DNA of 64,000 nt from Cranoglanis bouderius (GCA_023630585.1 CM042560.1:9141001-9205000); one strand, 5' to 3'; shown: positions 23,115-36,289, counted from the stretch's first letter. The notes: a model not told the origin generated them from the sequence alone. Numbers and translations are program-made.

Positions 23115-23149
23115 TAGATTTAAACAAGTGGTTCCCATCACTCTTTATT

Positions 23150-23406
23150 CATACATGTGGTAGAGCAGGTTTTCCACTAATCGAAGGGTTGGCGGTTCAA
23201 TCCCTGGTCCCTCCAAGGACACTGAACAAGACGCTGGGCAAGACACTGAACCCCAAGTTGTTCCCGATAGCAGGACTAGCACCTTGTGCATGTGTGTTTG
23301 TGTGAGAGAGAGAGTGAATGAATGGGTGAATGAGAAACAGTGTAAAGCACTTTGCAGAAACGTTAAGATTAAAAGGCGCTATATAAGTGCAGACCATTTA
23401 CCAATT
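23150..23406 (+). mobile_element. tRNA-derived SINE
   Basis: Pol III box A TGGTAGAGCAGG (23158-23169) and box B GGTTCAATCCC (23194-23204) are correctly ordered and spaced. The body contains CAAGACACTGAACCCCAAGTT and ends CGCTATATAAGTGCAGACCA, a tail type shared by common fish SINEs. It starts about 40 bp from the end of the Tc1 remnant. Confidence 0.75.
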
Positions 23407-23983
23407 TACTTTATTATGGAATCCCTAAGCGGCCATGTGTTATTTTTTTCTATCTTTGTTTTCTCGTGATCTCGACGTAACGAAAAGTTGTTTTCTCATG
23501 ACGTCATTTTATCACGAGAACATCTGGTGCCTTGTGAATGGGACTGGTGTTGCATGCGCATTGACATCTTCACCATCGCCATCATAAATGTAATAATTAC
23601 CCGCTGCAGAGATGGACTTCATATGGGGTGTCCCCTTCTCAAGTGTCGGACACTAACGTGGAAGTTGTTCACTGACAGACAGAGAGCTATTTCAACTTGA
23701 GTGAGTCCCTGATCAAAATAAAAAGGAATCTGTTCATCCATGATGCTGCGGGATTGCGCAAAGCTTTTGGTGCCTCCGGAACAATAAAAACAACATGTTA
23801 TGTCACAGTACAAAGAAAAATTAAGTCCAGATCACGAGAAAACAAAAAAGAAAAAATAATAATAATGTATGGCCGCTTAGGGCTTCCGTACTTTATCGAG
23901 TCTTCTCTTTATTGATGGTACCTTACCTACCTAATACCCTGGGCACTTTTAAAGGCATGTACAAGTCACAGGTTGAAAGTTAA

Positions 23984-24017
<34 letters not shown>

Positions 24018-24664
24018 GCAGCACGCTTTTCTCTCTCACTTCTCTACCCTCCCTGCATCCTCCCTCCTCAGATCTCTAAACCGTCTTTCCGTCTCGGTCT
24101 CAAGACACAGAGAACAGACTGTTTCATCTCCAGCGCTGCATTTCCCTAAATAGCAACATGAAGCCTTGGTTCCCAGTGCGGTTTTCACTGCAACCCAACA
24201 AACAAAACTCCAAAAAAAAAGTTTCGCACTCACAAAGACTTCACCGCAGCACAAAAGTCAGGGGAAAGCACGCCAGACCACACAGACACACAGACACAAT
24301 TCCTCTCCCGTTCCCTGACACACTCCAACTGACTGAGAGCATGTGCAGATGAATAGCCATGCCTTTGTACTGTGCGTACACACTCGATGGTTCGATGCCG
24401 AGAGCCACTGAGCAAATGGAAAGAATGCAGCCGGTCGTCCCCGGTGGACCAAAAACACACTGGCCTGCATTGTTGCCTCTCTGCCGCGTCTCTCTGGGGC
24501 TACTAAGGGCCGCGCGTTTGCTGCTGGTCCTCTCCCAGGATACCACTCGGCTACAGGATGTTGCTACAGCTGCTTCCTGCTTTTGGAGGAGGGGAGACAT
24601 GTTTTTTTCCCCAGTTTTCCCAGTCTTCCCATCACAAGAGGAAAACCATATATGCAGCAATATA

Positions 24665-25177
24665 CAGTGCTGTGCAAAAGTTTTAGGCACCCTATATTTT
24701 TTAGTACAAACTTTGTTATAGAATTTTTTTTTTTTTTTGATTGCTTCTACATTATCAAATCAGTACAAAAAACATTTTAGATTCCAAAACATTAGTTTTC
24801 TAGCACAAAATTAAAAGAAAGCAGCATATTATGTAAGAGACACTTTTCAGACAAAAAAACACAATGAAGGCTGCTGGGTTTTGCTGCAAAAATAAGAAGC
24901 GAGTGTGAAAGTCAAAGACTCCAGAAGAACTGTGTCTGGTTCTGCAAGATGCTCAATAAAACTTACCAGCTCATTTCCTTATAAAACTGCACACATTGTA
25001 CCAGAGACAACTATTTTTATTTTTTTTGTCACACCAAATATTGACTTTGTTTCATTTACTACTGTTTACTGTTTTCTTTACGGTATTTTTTTAAGTGTAG
25101 AAACATTTAATTTCATTATTTTGAAGGCATCTTTGCTCTACAGTATTTCTTTTGCCTAAGGCTTTTGCACAGTACTG
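24665..25177 (+). mobile_element. Tc1-derived non-autonomous element, copy 1
   Basis: The ends CAGTGCTGTGCAAAAGTTTT and AAGGCTTTTGCACAGTACTG are inverted repeats flanked by TA on both sides. They match the ends of the Tc1 element at 60332-61699. The 513-bp interior is non-coding and is repeated in opposite orientation at 44251-44795. Confidence 0.85.
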
Positions 25178-25574
25178 TACATTTTCATATTAGAAAGCCT
25201 GCTGAACCTTGGATCACAGTTTATTTAAAAATAAATAAATAAATCAGTACGTTCGTGTGCTCTCTGAAACACGGCAAATCGTCACTTCTAGCGCGCGGTG
25301 CATGTGGTATCAGTTTACTCACAACTGCTCCACAATTTGTCACAGGGCATAAACACAACTTGGAGGAAGTGACGACGATCTGAAGCACTTGTGGGAAGTG
25401 GGAACATCATGATATATCGTCTAACTGTTCGCTGGCGCATGCGGTGGCCACATGTCTGGTGGGTTTGCTGTGGTCGATGCGACAGCACACACATCGACTG
25501 GTGTCAGTGTGAATCTGCTCACAGCCTCAGGATCAATGTCACTGTCAGAGCATCAAGCAAAATCAGCACATACT

Positions 25575-25576
<2 letters not shown>

Positions 25577-25653
<77 letters not shown>
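25577..25653. repeat. (AC)n-(AT)n compound microsatellite
   Basis: About 24 AC units pass directly into about 14 AT units. Confidence 0.95.
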
Positions 25654-25655
<2 letters not shown>

Positions 25656-25944
25656 ATCTGTCTGCGTTATATAAGTCAGGTCAGGCTGCTGGCGAAAAAG
25701 ACCTGAGGTGACTTTTGATGAGGCATTTCAATTCTTCGATTGGGATTCCTGCTTAACCTTTAGTGCTGTGGGATTTTATTTTTTTTTTTAATTACTGCCT
25801 AACTTTCACAGAACATGTATTAATCAAGAAGGACAAGGCAGGCTTCAAATCTGACCTAATTAACCCTGGAGGATAAAGGTTATGCTGTTTCTCAAATAGG
25901 ATGAGCCTTTAACACTTTAAAAACATTGCTCCTGCCCCTGAGTG

Positions 25945-26180
25945 GAAACAACAGAACAGCGTTCACCCAGGGCTCAGGAGACTGAGCTCGAATCCCACCG
26001 ATGCGACAGCCATCCCAGACCGGGAGCTAAGACAGCAAAATGTTACTCTCATCGTGGGAGGGGTGGCATTCTCTCTCTCTCTCTCTCCCCCCTGTCAATC
26101 ACCTTGACCCTAGCCAATCAGTGCCATCTGTGAGCTCACGGATGTGGAAGAGGGCAGACGGCGATAGAGTTCATCATTTA
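25945..26180 (+). mobile_element. SINE-like element, copy 1
   Basis: It contains a box-B-like GAGCTCGAATCCCACC and shares CTAGCCAATCAGTGCCATCT, GTGAGCTCACGGATGTGGAA and GGGCAGA with the copy at 59655-59990. A CT tract sits in the middle. Confidence 0.5.
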
Positions 26181-26464
26181 CCCTGATGACAGGTTGGTTA
26201 ACGGTGACGTCAAAGTGGAGTCTAATGCTCATGAAATGTAAGCTCTGATCAAACACATTTAAGCGGGTCATCTGTGATATCTGATCTATAACACGATCTA
26301 TAACACACCCTCTTCCCAATTAGCAATGATCCATGGGCATAGGCTTTCCACTGGACTGTCACATTACGACTTCCTGCATCAACTACACAGGAGAACGGTA
26401 ATGAGCTGAGGTAGGTGTGCAGATCTGAGCCTCTAATCCTGTCCCAGATTTCAGACTTGGTGAG

Positions 26465-26466
<2 letters not shown>

Positions 26467-26522
<56 letters not shown>
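26467..26522. repeat. (AC)n microsatellite
   Basis: About 27 AC units. Confidence 0.95.
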
Positions 26523-26524
<2 letters not shown>

Positions 26525-26931
26525 CCTCCACACTTTACACACTCCACACATAGTTACATTTTCTGGAAGTCTAGTAAACAATACTCTTGCCCCTGTTTCT
26601 GTGCTCCGTCAGCTCTCAAGTTAATTAGTGGGTGTGTTAAAACTGGCAAACTGTGCAGACCTCCAGAACTGGAGTTGTAAATAAAATACACACATTCACA
26701 CTCGGATGGTGTGATAAAGGACTGCTGCGGTTATGCGACACTGATATGTGTTCTGAACAGGACATATCTGCTCTTCCTCAAACATGCGCCAGACAGGGAC
26801 AAACGGAATAGTGAGAGAAAAAACCTGCAGAAGTGGATGTATTTTAAGCGTTACTGAGTTGTAGGCAGGAGAGAATATGTACAGGATAAGAGGGTAAGAG
26901 TGGAAGTGGCTACTGGCCAAAAACAGTAGAA

Positions 26932-26952
26932 CACACACACACATACACACAC

Positions 26953-26996
<44 letters not shown>

Positions 26997-27005
26997 GCAC
27001 ACACA
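26932..27005. repeat. (AC)n microsatellite with CATACA/CGCA variants
   Basis: An interrupted AC array of about 35 units. Confidence 0.93.
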
Positions 27006-28264
27006 GCCAGCCACACTCATACACATTATGCTATGCGTTTAACATTCCCTGTTCAGATAAATATCCGCATATGTATTCTGGAGAGTAAAGGAAATTGTGT
27101 GTGGTATCTCCTGCAGAATGGTACAATCTGGTGAAGTGTTTGAAATTTTTTTCTAGTCAGATGGAATCTCTAATGACTGGGGGCAGACTGTCTGGGGACA
27201 GTCACTCAGAAACCTGCAGAAACTGCAGTGAAAATGAGTGCCAACAACACCGCTCTAAATCCTGTGGTCTGTGTGTTCGCGGTCCCATGAATGGATTTTA
27301 GTCCCCATGAAAAGGCTTCTTAGTTGTGATTTGGTTCCGTAAATTGACTCATTCCCTTCTGAAACAAGAAGTAAGAATGACGGCTTTAACGTTAAAGCGT
27401 TCGACTGCCTTACACAGCAGCCGACAGCGTTCGAGACACACCACGCCGTGCTGAATCTCCTAACACCTCCGAAAAGTGTCGCGACCTTGTACAAACTCCT
27501 CCCTCTTCAAAACGATTAAACTCCGGCCGTTTATTTCTTCACGATTGGTAAAGGGGATAGTATGTGACAAAAATGCACCATTGAACTGATGTTGATGCTC
27601 TCTGCTACGGAACTGTCGGAATTACCGTAATTACTTAGATGACGACCTGGACGTTCTACTTGTATCAGAGTGAAATGCTGCTGACAACGGCAAAATACAT
27701 AATCACAACATTAAATCACATTTCTATGCTATTGCTAAATATTGAAGAACACAGAACGTGCATCAGGTAACAATAACGTGTTTATTAATAACGCAGACAT
27801 GTCTTGTTGCAAACCTAAACAACTCCAACTCGGTGCTTGCTACATTAAACTGTACTGTATGTCTTTTCTTATTAAGACAATAATAAGAATCAAATATACG
27901 AAGTATTACACAGAAATATTACGAGATAACTACTTAACTACATTTTACTGCTGAAGCCGCCGCCATGTTGAGTGTTTCCACACGACAAGTTGGGGATATC
28001 AGAAAATTCCTAGTGTACAAGTTGTAATTACATATTTACGACCTACTGTGGAGCAAGACCGTCCTCTGGGGGGGCCGAGACGTATATGATTCTATAGAGC
28101 AACTGGACCGTTGAGAAGATTTGCACAAACATGAATCGTCAAAAAACTTTTTTTTGATGGAAGTAAATTCCCCACCCACAGATATAAGATGATACTGGTG
28201 TCCATATGGCTAAAAGACAGCGATTAAAAAGCTCTGAAACGTCTAATTTCATTTGATTTCTGAT

Positions 28265-28265
<1 letters not shown>

Positions 28266-28314
<49 letters not shown>
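28266..28314. repeat. (AC)n microsatellite
   Basis: About 24 AC units. Confidence 0.95.
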
Positions 28315-28315
<1 letters not shown>

Positions 28316-28319
28316 TTCA

Positions 28320-30930
28320 CTGGTGGTCAACTTTTCAGCCATCCTGATTTTGCATGGTTCAATATTAAACAAGCGCACCCTTCACAATCTCCACCCTTAC
28401 TTTCACCTCCGCCTTCCCGAGACAGTGGATTGGCTTAGAAACTTAAAAGAGAATTTTTGACAGCTATACTGAGGCATCGGTGGAGGCTGATAAATAGCGC
28501 AAGCAGTAAAGAGATTTCCACTTCCTCTAAAGTCAGACTGGTCTCTGCTCCATTTTCCGCCTTCCGCTATTCTCCTAAAACAAACCTGCCACACAGAGAG
28601 GAAGAAGAGGAGACTGAGAGAGAGAGAGAGAGATATAACACTGACACCATCTCTGAATATAACTGGCTTTCCGGCATTTCTTCCTCCCTCTGTTCACTGC
28701 TATTTCGTGTGTACAGTCGACTGAACACACTGCCAAAGCACAACAGGTAGCGTCGACAAAGTCCAGAAGCTACAAACGCCACAGCAAAGGCACACTCAGA
28801 CCTCCAAATTATGCATCTGACTCATAAAAACACAGAAGGAACCATCTCTAAATAGGACATGGAGTACAGATACCCAATACCCCAGACACAACTCGTCACA
28901 TCTGTACAGACTTTTAGTGCTGCAGCTTGTACACACAGGTCCTCGGCAGCACCGCTCATCCTCTGTATTCAGTTATGTGACAGCTTCAAAAATTAATATA
29001 AGCAAATTAATAGAAGAGGAATTTACTCTCTGATACACTTTTTTTTTTTTTGTTGTTTTTGGGTTGATGGATATAACCATGAGGCGTTAGAGTGTCCTCA
29101 AATACGTAGCCAAGTTAGGCTGAATTTCTTCTGTATTGAGCTACATAATAATGTGAGGCTGAGAAATGCAGGAACTGTCCTAATGCTGTTCATGGGAGTG
29201 AGGGATATCTGCTCTTCGAGGCATCTTTCCATGTTTACATGTCTGACTTGGAAGGCTGGAGCCACAGAGTACCTTATTACACCCTCGCATTTCAATGAAA
29301 CCAACAGCTGCATACCAAAACACCAAATATACAGAAACCCTCGCACACATTCCCTCGCTCGGGAGACAGTTTACACAACACCGCTAATAAACCAGCAAGG
29401 GTGGTGGGGGCGTGGGGGGGGGAGCTCTCGCTCATTCTCTCTCTCTAAAGCCTCTGGTATACTTAGTTTTTTTGCCTGTATGCTGGTGTATGCGCACAGT
29501 CGTACACATAGCCTTTCAAAGTATACTCCATTTGACATGTACACGCATGTACACAGGCGGTCGATGCAGTCGTGTTATGACAACTTGAACTACCCCTCCT
29601 GGCCTATAAGAGTCAGTACAGAGCAGTAAAGCAGGTCTTCTGGTGTGAAGGACGACAACGAAGAAAAACCACAACAACACAAAGAACAATGGAGGAGAAA
29701 GACATGCTGTGTCACTTGTTACTAGACGAAGAAGAAATTTAATTAAAAATAAATAAACAAACACTCGACCTGAAAAGAGTGAGGGATGGCGAATTCACTC
29801 GTGCCGTCTCTTCCATTTATTCCGTTTTTTCTTCGACTACCTTCAGAATCAGCAGGCCCTGGGTCACAGTTGCCACCATATGGAACAACTAAATAGTGCA
29901 AGAGAAATAATTGCGCGTGTGCGACCTGCGCGTACAAAGTACGTGCTGTTAATAAAAAACGCACACACTCTGCTGATGACGAAATCTGTATCACACGTAA
30001 AAAATTGAAGCATAATTTCTACTTAAGTGTTTGAGCTACTGGCCGACAAATCGCTTCCAAATGATGTTATTACAACCTGCAAATTACCACTTACAAGGCA
30101 CCACGAACACAGCAATATATGATCTACAACGGTCCATTCTTAGCGTCACAATGTGAAACAACAACCAAAGAAAAGACAATATAAAAACATAACCTTCGAC
30201 CCCAGAGTGGATTTTTCAGCATAAACCTGCTGTTCTGTCCGGCAGCAAAAAAAATCTCTCTCTCTCTCTCTGTCTCTCAATACTTCTAACCCTGCTGAGC
30301 ACCTTATTAATCTACTAATAAAACACAGTGACGCATGGATAGCAATCAATGAGAGCTACACACAGTCACACACACAGTCACAGCCATACACACGTTTCAC
30401 CACACTCGTCAACAATACCAGGAAAAGAGCTGCAAGGGGAAAAAAAATAAACACACAAGGTAAAGAGGCGTAGCACCATGCTGACACAGATGATGGCGAT
30501 AACAGGTATTCAGTGGCACTCAGGCTTCACACAATGACGCACAAAGAGCACGACACGTACAGAGAGCCGATCTAATCAAGCGCTCAGAAAGACACCAAGG
30601 CAGCGCCGGATTGCTAAAGCCACTAAGGTACCGCAGCCGAGTTCATCGCTGTCTGCTTCTTTCACTGAAATCAGACGGACCGCAACGTAGAGAAGATTGT
30701 ACTAACTGAGTCAACAGCAAAGTGACGAGTCATCAACGCTACAACAATTTCTGTATGTAAGAAGCATTCATGTGTTAGCAGCTAAACGTGACACGATATA
30801 TTTTTGTTGTGGTAAATGTGAACTGGATTCCTTTTGTAATGAATGTAAATAAAACCAGTTATTTGTGTTAGACTCGTGCACTGACCAAAATTCTTTGCAC
30901 ATACTTCATGACAGGCTGTTATAAAAAAAA
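28320..30930. other. Intron 1 sequence, mostly unassigned
   Basis: It contains GATATCTGCTCTTCGAGGC and following complex sequence (29150-29330) that could be conserved. A possible worn DNA transposon spans 29450-29990 (short frame MEEKDMLCHLLLDEEEI near 29690). No gene is recognised. Confidence 0.4.
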
Positions 30931-30939
30931 AAAAACTAA

Positions 30940-31350
30940 TTCATGATAGGTTAGTGTGATTACCAGCCCATATTGGATTGGTTTTCTGTAACAGCATGCC
31001 CTGAAGTCTTTTATTCCTCTTATACCACAGGGTTTTTCCACTCTATTGTCTTATAAGACAAAAATAACTACACAGCTTGTCATGTTACAGAGAAACCGGA
31101 AAGCACAAAGTCGTCAGACATTAAAAACTCCTTACGGAAAAGCATCACCACATCAACAACTGTGTTTTTCTTTGTTAAATAACTTCTTATTAGCCTTAGA
31201 TTATGTAGATCGCCTGCTATACAAGTCTGTGATTAGCTGTAATTCAATCCTATCAGGAGAATTACAGCCGGAACCACAGTACTGTCAGAGCTGCTGTTAT
31301 AGGAAAGTAATCCACACCTATAGCTGTGGTACACATTTATTTAAACAAAT
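30940..31350. repeat. Dispersed repeat related to 17.07 kb
   Basis: GTAACAGCATGCCCTGAAG and TTTTATTCCTCTTATACCACAG correspond to words at 17070-17110. A 127-codon plus-strand frame across it has no recognisable domain. Confidence 0.4.
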
Positions 31351-31439
31351 TGCATTGTTCTTGCATCCATTCCACTTGACACATATTGTTACTTGCCAAA
31401 AACATGCGGACCCCCATACACACAGCTAACTGGCATCAC

Positions 31440-31640
31440 TAGGCCAACTCAATGACCAGTTGGTTTCAAACCGACGTGATCCTGTCAGTAATAATTATGA
31501 GGAAGACAATGCTGTCTTGGGAGCCGAGTGTGACCCTCATTAACATTCTCGTGGCAGGAAGCTAAAAAGCTGTTGGAGGCTGGACAGAAGCCCAGATGCC
31601 AGTCTCCCTCTTCGTGTGCCACTTAATGCCAGTCTAAAGG
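31440..31640. promoter_or_regulatory. Repeat-poor candidate conserved regulatory element
   Basis: A complex, non-repetitive stretch in the large first intron, with AGTAATAATTATGAGGAAG and CTCATTAACATTCTCGTGG (homeodomain/POU-like words). No frame is open for a protein. Conservation was not tested. Confidence 0.3.
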
Positions 31641-31799
31641 CCAAGTGAGAAGAGAGACATCACACCCCGGCTTCCACATGCCACAGATAGGAGCTCTGCA
31701 TCGGGGGAGAAAGGAGAGAGAACAGGACTCTAGTGGAGAGTTTAGACTATTCTGACTATTTCTTGGAACTGTGGGGGGGGGGGACCAGAACATTAAGTA

Positions 31800-32145
31800 C
31801 GATGTGACCGCAGAAATTAACGTAAAATCAAGGAAACACTGCAATATTTGGAGAAGCTTGCAATTTTCAAAAATAATGCAGGTTTCCCGCAGATTTGGGC
31901 CAAGACACGTCATGTGATGTCATCACAACGTGCATTCAGTCAAAGCCCTCGTCGATTCACGTGCGTTGAACACGGGTACAGCTAAAAGCTCACTGCGAAA
32001 CAAACTCACAAACATCACTGTGAAAGACGGTTTTGTGCAATTGCGATTTCTCCAATTCAAGCAGTTTTCCGCAAAAAAGCACAAAAAACTCCACAAACTG
32101 TATCACAGATTTTGGGGTGGGGGGTGGGGGTGTAAATCATGGACT
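31800..32145 (+). mobile_element. Same DNA transposon, copy 2 (left end missing)
   Basis: It matches the copy at 11.5 kb from GCAGAAATTAACGTAAAATC through ATGTCATCACAACGTGC to CAATTCAAGCAGTTTTCCGC, and ends near GGACTG. The E-box/CRE motif is eroded to GTCATGTGATGTCATCAC. Confidence 0.65.
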
Positions 32146-32877
32146 GACTAATAATGGAAACAGTTTCTTTAATGGCACCTCAATGCCTCTCTTTCTCTCT
32201 CTCTCTCTCCAGCCGTTTTTCTGTTCTATTCCTGGAGCAGACTGAGGAGGCTGAGTGATGTGAGCTTCAGAGCACTTCTGCAAAAAGATTCAATAACAAT
32301 CTGACATGTTCATTCACACCACCCCTGTATCGCTGCTGTAAATCATCACAGACAGCTTCTCCTGTACATGACACCCCCTCCATGCATCTGCATAAAACAA
32401 CAACAGGGGAAAAAAAATAAACCCATAGAAAATATTACAGTAAAATTCCAAGGGGGGGGAAGAAAATGGTGAATAAAGCATTTTCAGACCCGAGTCGATT
32501 TGCACCGTGAGTCTGGTACATTAAACAAAGTGTGAGAGCTGTTTCTGTACCTGGGTTCAGTCCTGGGAACCGGTTACTGCTCTGCTTCCAAAACGGTGCT
32601 CTGGGCTATATTTAAACGCCCCCTTGTGCGAAAGTGTTCATTAATCAGAATGATAAAGGGATGCACCTATTAGCGCCTACTTCACAAAGACTTCACACAG
32701 AAGTGGTGATCATCAGTGAGAAATGAATTTATCTGCGATGATGATGATTACGATGATGCCCTCTTACAAACAAGCCTACAATCAGTATAGTAAAAGGGAG
32801 TTATGGTTTGAAATTTTCACTGTATGATAACCTAGTCTTTCACTGTATTAATATACCATTATGTATATATATATATA

Positions 32878-33870
32878 CAGTCATGTGAAAAAATAAGTAC
32901 ACCCCATGGAAATTGTTGGCTTTTTGAACATATTTGGACAAGCAAACATTTGATCATCTTTGAAACAGTGCCTATTAATAAAGTTGATACACTCTATCAA
33001 ATGACATAAAATTGATATTTTATGCACCAAACTTGTCTGCTGTTACTGTGGCCAAACAACTCTATCTTTGATTCGTCTGTCCAGAGCACATTATTCCAAA
33101 AGGCCTGGTCTTTGCCTATATGCTCATTGGCAAACTGTAGTCTTGCAAAGGCTTTTTCCTGGCACGCCTCCCATGCAGGTCAAAATTGTGCAATCTCTTC
33201 CTGATTGTAGACGCATGCACTTTAACACCAACAGCTGCCAGACTTACTAGCAGATCCTGTGATGAAATTTCGGGGCTCTTGGAGACTTCTTTTTGCATCT
33301 TGGGCTGAGTTTGCTGGGACGGCCAGTCCTGGACAAATTGGCAGTCGTTTGAAATCTGCGCCATTTGTAGATGGCTTTCCTTCCACTGGAATGATGTATT
33401 TCAAATATTTTGGAGATCTGTTTAAAATCCCTTGCCAGACTCACAGGCGTCCACAACCTTTTTTCTGGTGGCCTTACAGAACTCTTTAGATCTTGGCATG
33501 ATGATACCGCACACCTCAGTATCAAAGGGAACACCAGATATGAGAGGAGTATAAATTAGACCGGTTCCACCTGCACTCCCTGAGCAGGTTCTGATCACTG
33601 GCACCCAATCTTGAACACCTGATTTTAATTTTACGGAGTTTAAGGTGTGATAAATGTAGGGGTGTACTTACTTTTTCCATGTGACTGATCTGTTTTTTGT
33701 TCATTTAAATTGTGAAAATTACTACAAAATATCAATTTTATGTCATCTGATAGAGTGCATCAACTTTATTAATAGGCACTGTTTCAAAGATGATCAAATG
33801 TTTGCTTGTCCAAATAGGTCAAAAAAGCCAACAATTTCCATGGGGTGTACTTATTTTTTTCACATGACTG
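32878..33870 (-). mobile_element. Tc1 element with 147-bp inverted repeats, internally deleted
   Basis: Near-identical inverted repeats of about 147 bp (CAGTCATGTGAAAAAATAAG at both ends) are flanked by TA (32876-32877 and 33871-33872). The minus-strand transposase starts MPRSKEFCKATRKKVVDA (ATG at 33499), breaks at SGKGF by a frameshift, then continues FKQISKIFEIHHSS and GRPSKLSPR in another frame. Further on ASTIRKRLHNFDLHGRRARK is readable, and the first catalytic Asp is in LWTDESKIELFGH. The deletion follows right after it and removes the second Asp and the Glu. At 993 bp it is about 0.6 kb short of a full element. Confidence 0.9.
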
Positions 33871-33944
33871 TATATTATTTATATATATATTACATAAACT
33901 CTCTTCACGTTTTCAGTAGGTGGTGATGAAGCCGCAGAGAGACG

Positions 33945-34330
33945 AACCAGGGTCAAGTCAGGTCAAGTGGCTTATTGTCGTTTCAACCATATAGTTGGTA
34001 CAGTACACAGGGAAACAAAATAATGTTTCTCCAGGACCATGGTGCTACATAAAACAACACAGAACTAAATAAGGCCTACACAGGACTACATAAAGTGCAT
34101 GGGTGCAAACAGCACAAGACAGTACAATAATTACTAAAACAGGACAATAGGCACAGTAAGAGACAGTGCAGCGATGACTAGTACACAGTTCTAGTGTGAT
34201 AGGTGTCAGATACGTAGTGCGAAACAAGATAATATAATAATAAAAATGCTGTGTATGTAAACATAACATACAGTGACATAGTACTCAGCAGATTAACTTA
34301 TACCATATATCAACATAGCAGTTATTGGGG
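33945..34330. repeat. Dispersed repeat (GTTTATTGTCGTTTCAACC type)
   Basis: GGCTTATTGTCGTTTCAACC, CTCCAGGACCATGGTGCTAC and GACAGTACAATAATTACTAA are words I know from a common teleost repeat. A related start TTTATTGTCGTTTATTATAACGG occurs at 13365-13388. The class is uncertain. Confidence 0.4.
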
Positions 34331-34514
34331 TAGCAGCCAGGCAGTGAGTATAGTAAGTGACAAATAATAAGAAGAAGAAGAATACAATATTTTTTATAAA
34401 TAGTGTTAGCAGCAAAAATGCAGGTAGTCAATACAGTATTTTCTTTCTATTTGATCCACCGAGATCAACACTGAAGTCAAAACATGACAAGGAGTGTACA
34501 TTATACAAAGCTTT

Positions 34515-35302
34515 AGGCTGCGTCTACATTAATCCGGATAGATCTGAAAGCTGCATTTTCGTTTTAAAACACTCTCCGTCTACACTGGCGTTTTCCAATC
34601 TTTTCCAAAAATTGCTCGTTCACACTGAAAGGTCTGAAAACACTTACACCCCTATACTGCGCATGCGTAAAGATGTAAGAAGCTTTGGCATGTAGGGTTG
34701 CACGGTATACCGGTACTATGGTAGTATCGTGATACTAAAGTTTCAAAGTACTGCCGATGCTACTGTGTTATTTTAACTGTAGTATCGTCAATAAGGTAGT
34801 ACTGTAAATAATGCTGTATGTGCGGCTGCCAGTTATTCATTCTCATGGTTCATTTTGTAGATTTGAATTATGAATTAACACAATATTGCGTGGTATCGTG
34901 ATACTACTGGGTATCGTGATAATTCAGCTGGTATAGTATCGTAAGATATGTTTATGGTATCGTGACAACCCTATTGGCCTGCGAAATTTCCGTCAGAGGT
35001 TTATTTAAAAATGCAATCTGAAGGTTGTACAAAGTGACATTAATCTTTAATAACGCTATCAAACTGGATATCAGGCACAACAACTGCAGTACAAAATCAT
35101 CCACCGTCTTGTTTGTTTTGAGTTGAATGGGTCACATGACTGCGTCACATGATTAAAAAATACATCATTGTTTTTTTTTTTAATATTGTTTTCAAAAAGC
35201 TCAGTTTTGGACAAAAACGCCGTCTCGGTGTGGACGGAAGGCCAAAACGCAGAGAAAAAGATGCGGTTTCAAATTTATCTGGATTAATATGGACATAGCC
35301 TT
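34515..35302. mobile_element. DNA transposon with AGGCTGCGTCTACATTAATCC ends, split by a hAT element
   Basis: The left end AGGCTGCGTCTACATTAATC and right end GATTAATATGGACATAGCCT are inverted repeats. The inner parts also pair (CACTCTCCGTCTACACTGGCG and CGCCGTCTCGGTGTGGACGG). A hAT element sits inside. The original element would be about 500 bp and is non-coding. Confidence 0.75.
34693..34973. mobile_element. hAT MITE inserted in the previous transposon
   Basis: Ends TAGGGTTGCACGGTATACC and GGTATCGTGACAACCCTA are flanked by TTGGCATG (34685-34692) and TTGGCCTG (34974-34981), an 8-bp target duplication with one change. The interior is rich in GTATCGTGATACTA palindromes. Length 281 bp, non-coding. 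Confidence 0.9.
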
Positions 35303-35435
35303 AGCTAGTCTTTGTGTAAGGACTCCCCAGAGTGTTTTGCATATAGAGACAAGAAAAACACAAACACAACCCCCATCATGTGGGTGAGGGGTCCAACGTT
35401 GAGGGTTGCTCATTCAAGAAGCGACCTGAAGCAGG

Positions 35436-35438
<3 letters not shown>

Positions 35439-35482
<44 letters not shown>
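35439..35482. repeat. (GT)n microsatellite
   Basis: About 21 GT units. Confidence 0.95.
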
Positions 35483-35483
<1 letters not shown>

Positions 35484-35519
35484 CTAATGGTGAGTTAACG
35501 AGAGACTGGGTATGACAAA

Positions 35520-35935
35520 TCGGCCTGGCCTTTACTGAGCCCTCATCAGTCAGCCTGGCACCCCACACTCATTTATTCACCCCCTCTCTATGCTTCTGCT
35601 GTTCATTTGTCTGTGTGCTGTCGGAGCACAAACTGAGCCGCTCTACATCTGCACTTAGGCTGGGCCACACATCCTAATTTCTTATCTCCAGTGAACAAAC
35701 GCACAGACACACAGGCAAATCAGAAGACTACCGTATGATCAGATAAGACTTTACACGCTCATGCTACATAAAGCTACAGCTGTGGCTTAATGAAAAGCCG
35801 AACAAAAGCCTTCATCAGAGTAATTAAGGCTGGATCCATCAACCGTGTGGGATTATAACGGGACGCTGACATGCAGGCGAGCGCTGGTTTTAATTGATAC
35901 GGAGCTTCAACACCTCAGGGATGGGGGATGGAGTG
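35520..35935. promoter_or_regulatory. Repeat-poor candidate conserved regulatory element
   Basis: It is bounded by a GT and a TA microsatellite, but internally complex. It carries GAGTAATTAAGGC, GGGATTATAACGGG and GTTTTAATTGATAC, words typical of homeodomain-bound enhancers. It lies in the agap1-type first intron. Confidence 0.35.
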
Positions 35936-35942
35936 GAGTGTG

Positions 35943-35950
<8 letters not shown>

Positions 35951-36017
<67 letters not shown>
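35951..36017. repeat. (TA)n microsatellite
   Basis: About 33 TA units. Confidence 0.95.
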
Positions 36018-36018
<1 letters not shown>

Positions 36019-36289
36019 CTCTGAAAACCTGTCAGGCTGGTTCTTTTACATACAAGACCAGAGAGAGACCACAATTACATACACACCCACAACAGCACAT
36101 CTGTCCAACACACAGCAAACCGCAGCTAGAAAAAGCCGGGTTGAGAAATTAAGAGCAGGCATCCAGATAAACAATTTTTTTGTTTTACGAATAAATGATA
36201 CATGACAAGGGAATGTAATTTGTGTTGTAAATTATGTTTTATACACGTCATTTAAGATGTAAATTTATTCATTCAAAAGACCTCTTATT

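Noticed and set aside
23158..23210. tRNA gene
   Set aside because: Box A and box B are present, but no cloverleaf with a proper acceptor stem follows. The body and tail are SINE sequence.
29153..29629. Plus-strand frame of 158 codons
   Set aside because: It has no recognisable domain, crosses a G-rich and CT-rich stretch and probable transposon sequence, and has no splice or promoter context.
31046..31429. Plus-strand frame of 127 codons
   Set aside because: It falls in a dispersed repeat with a relative at 17.07 kb and has no protein-like features.
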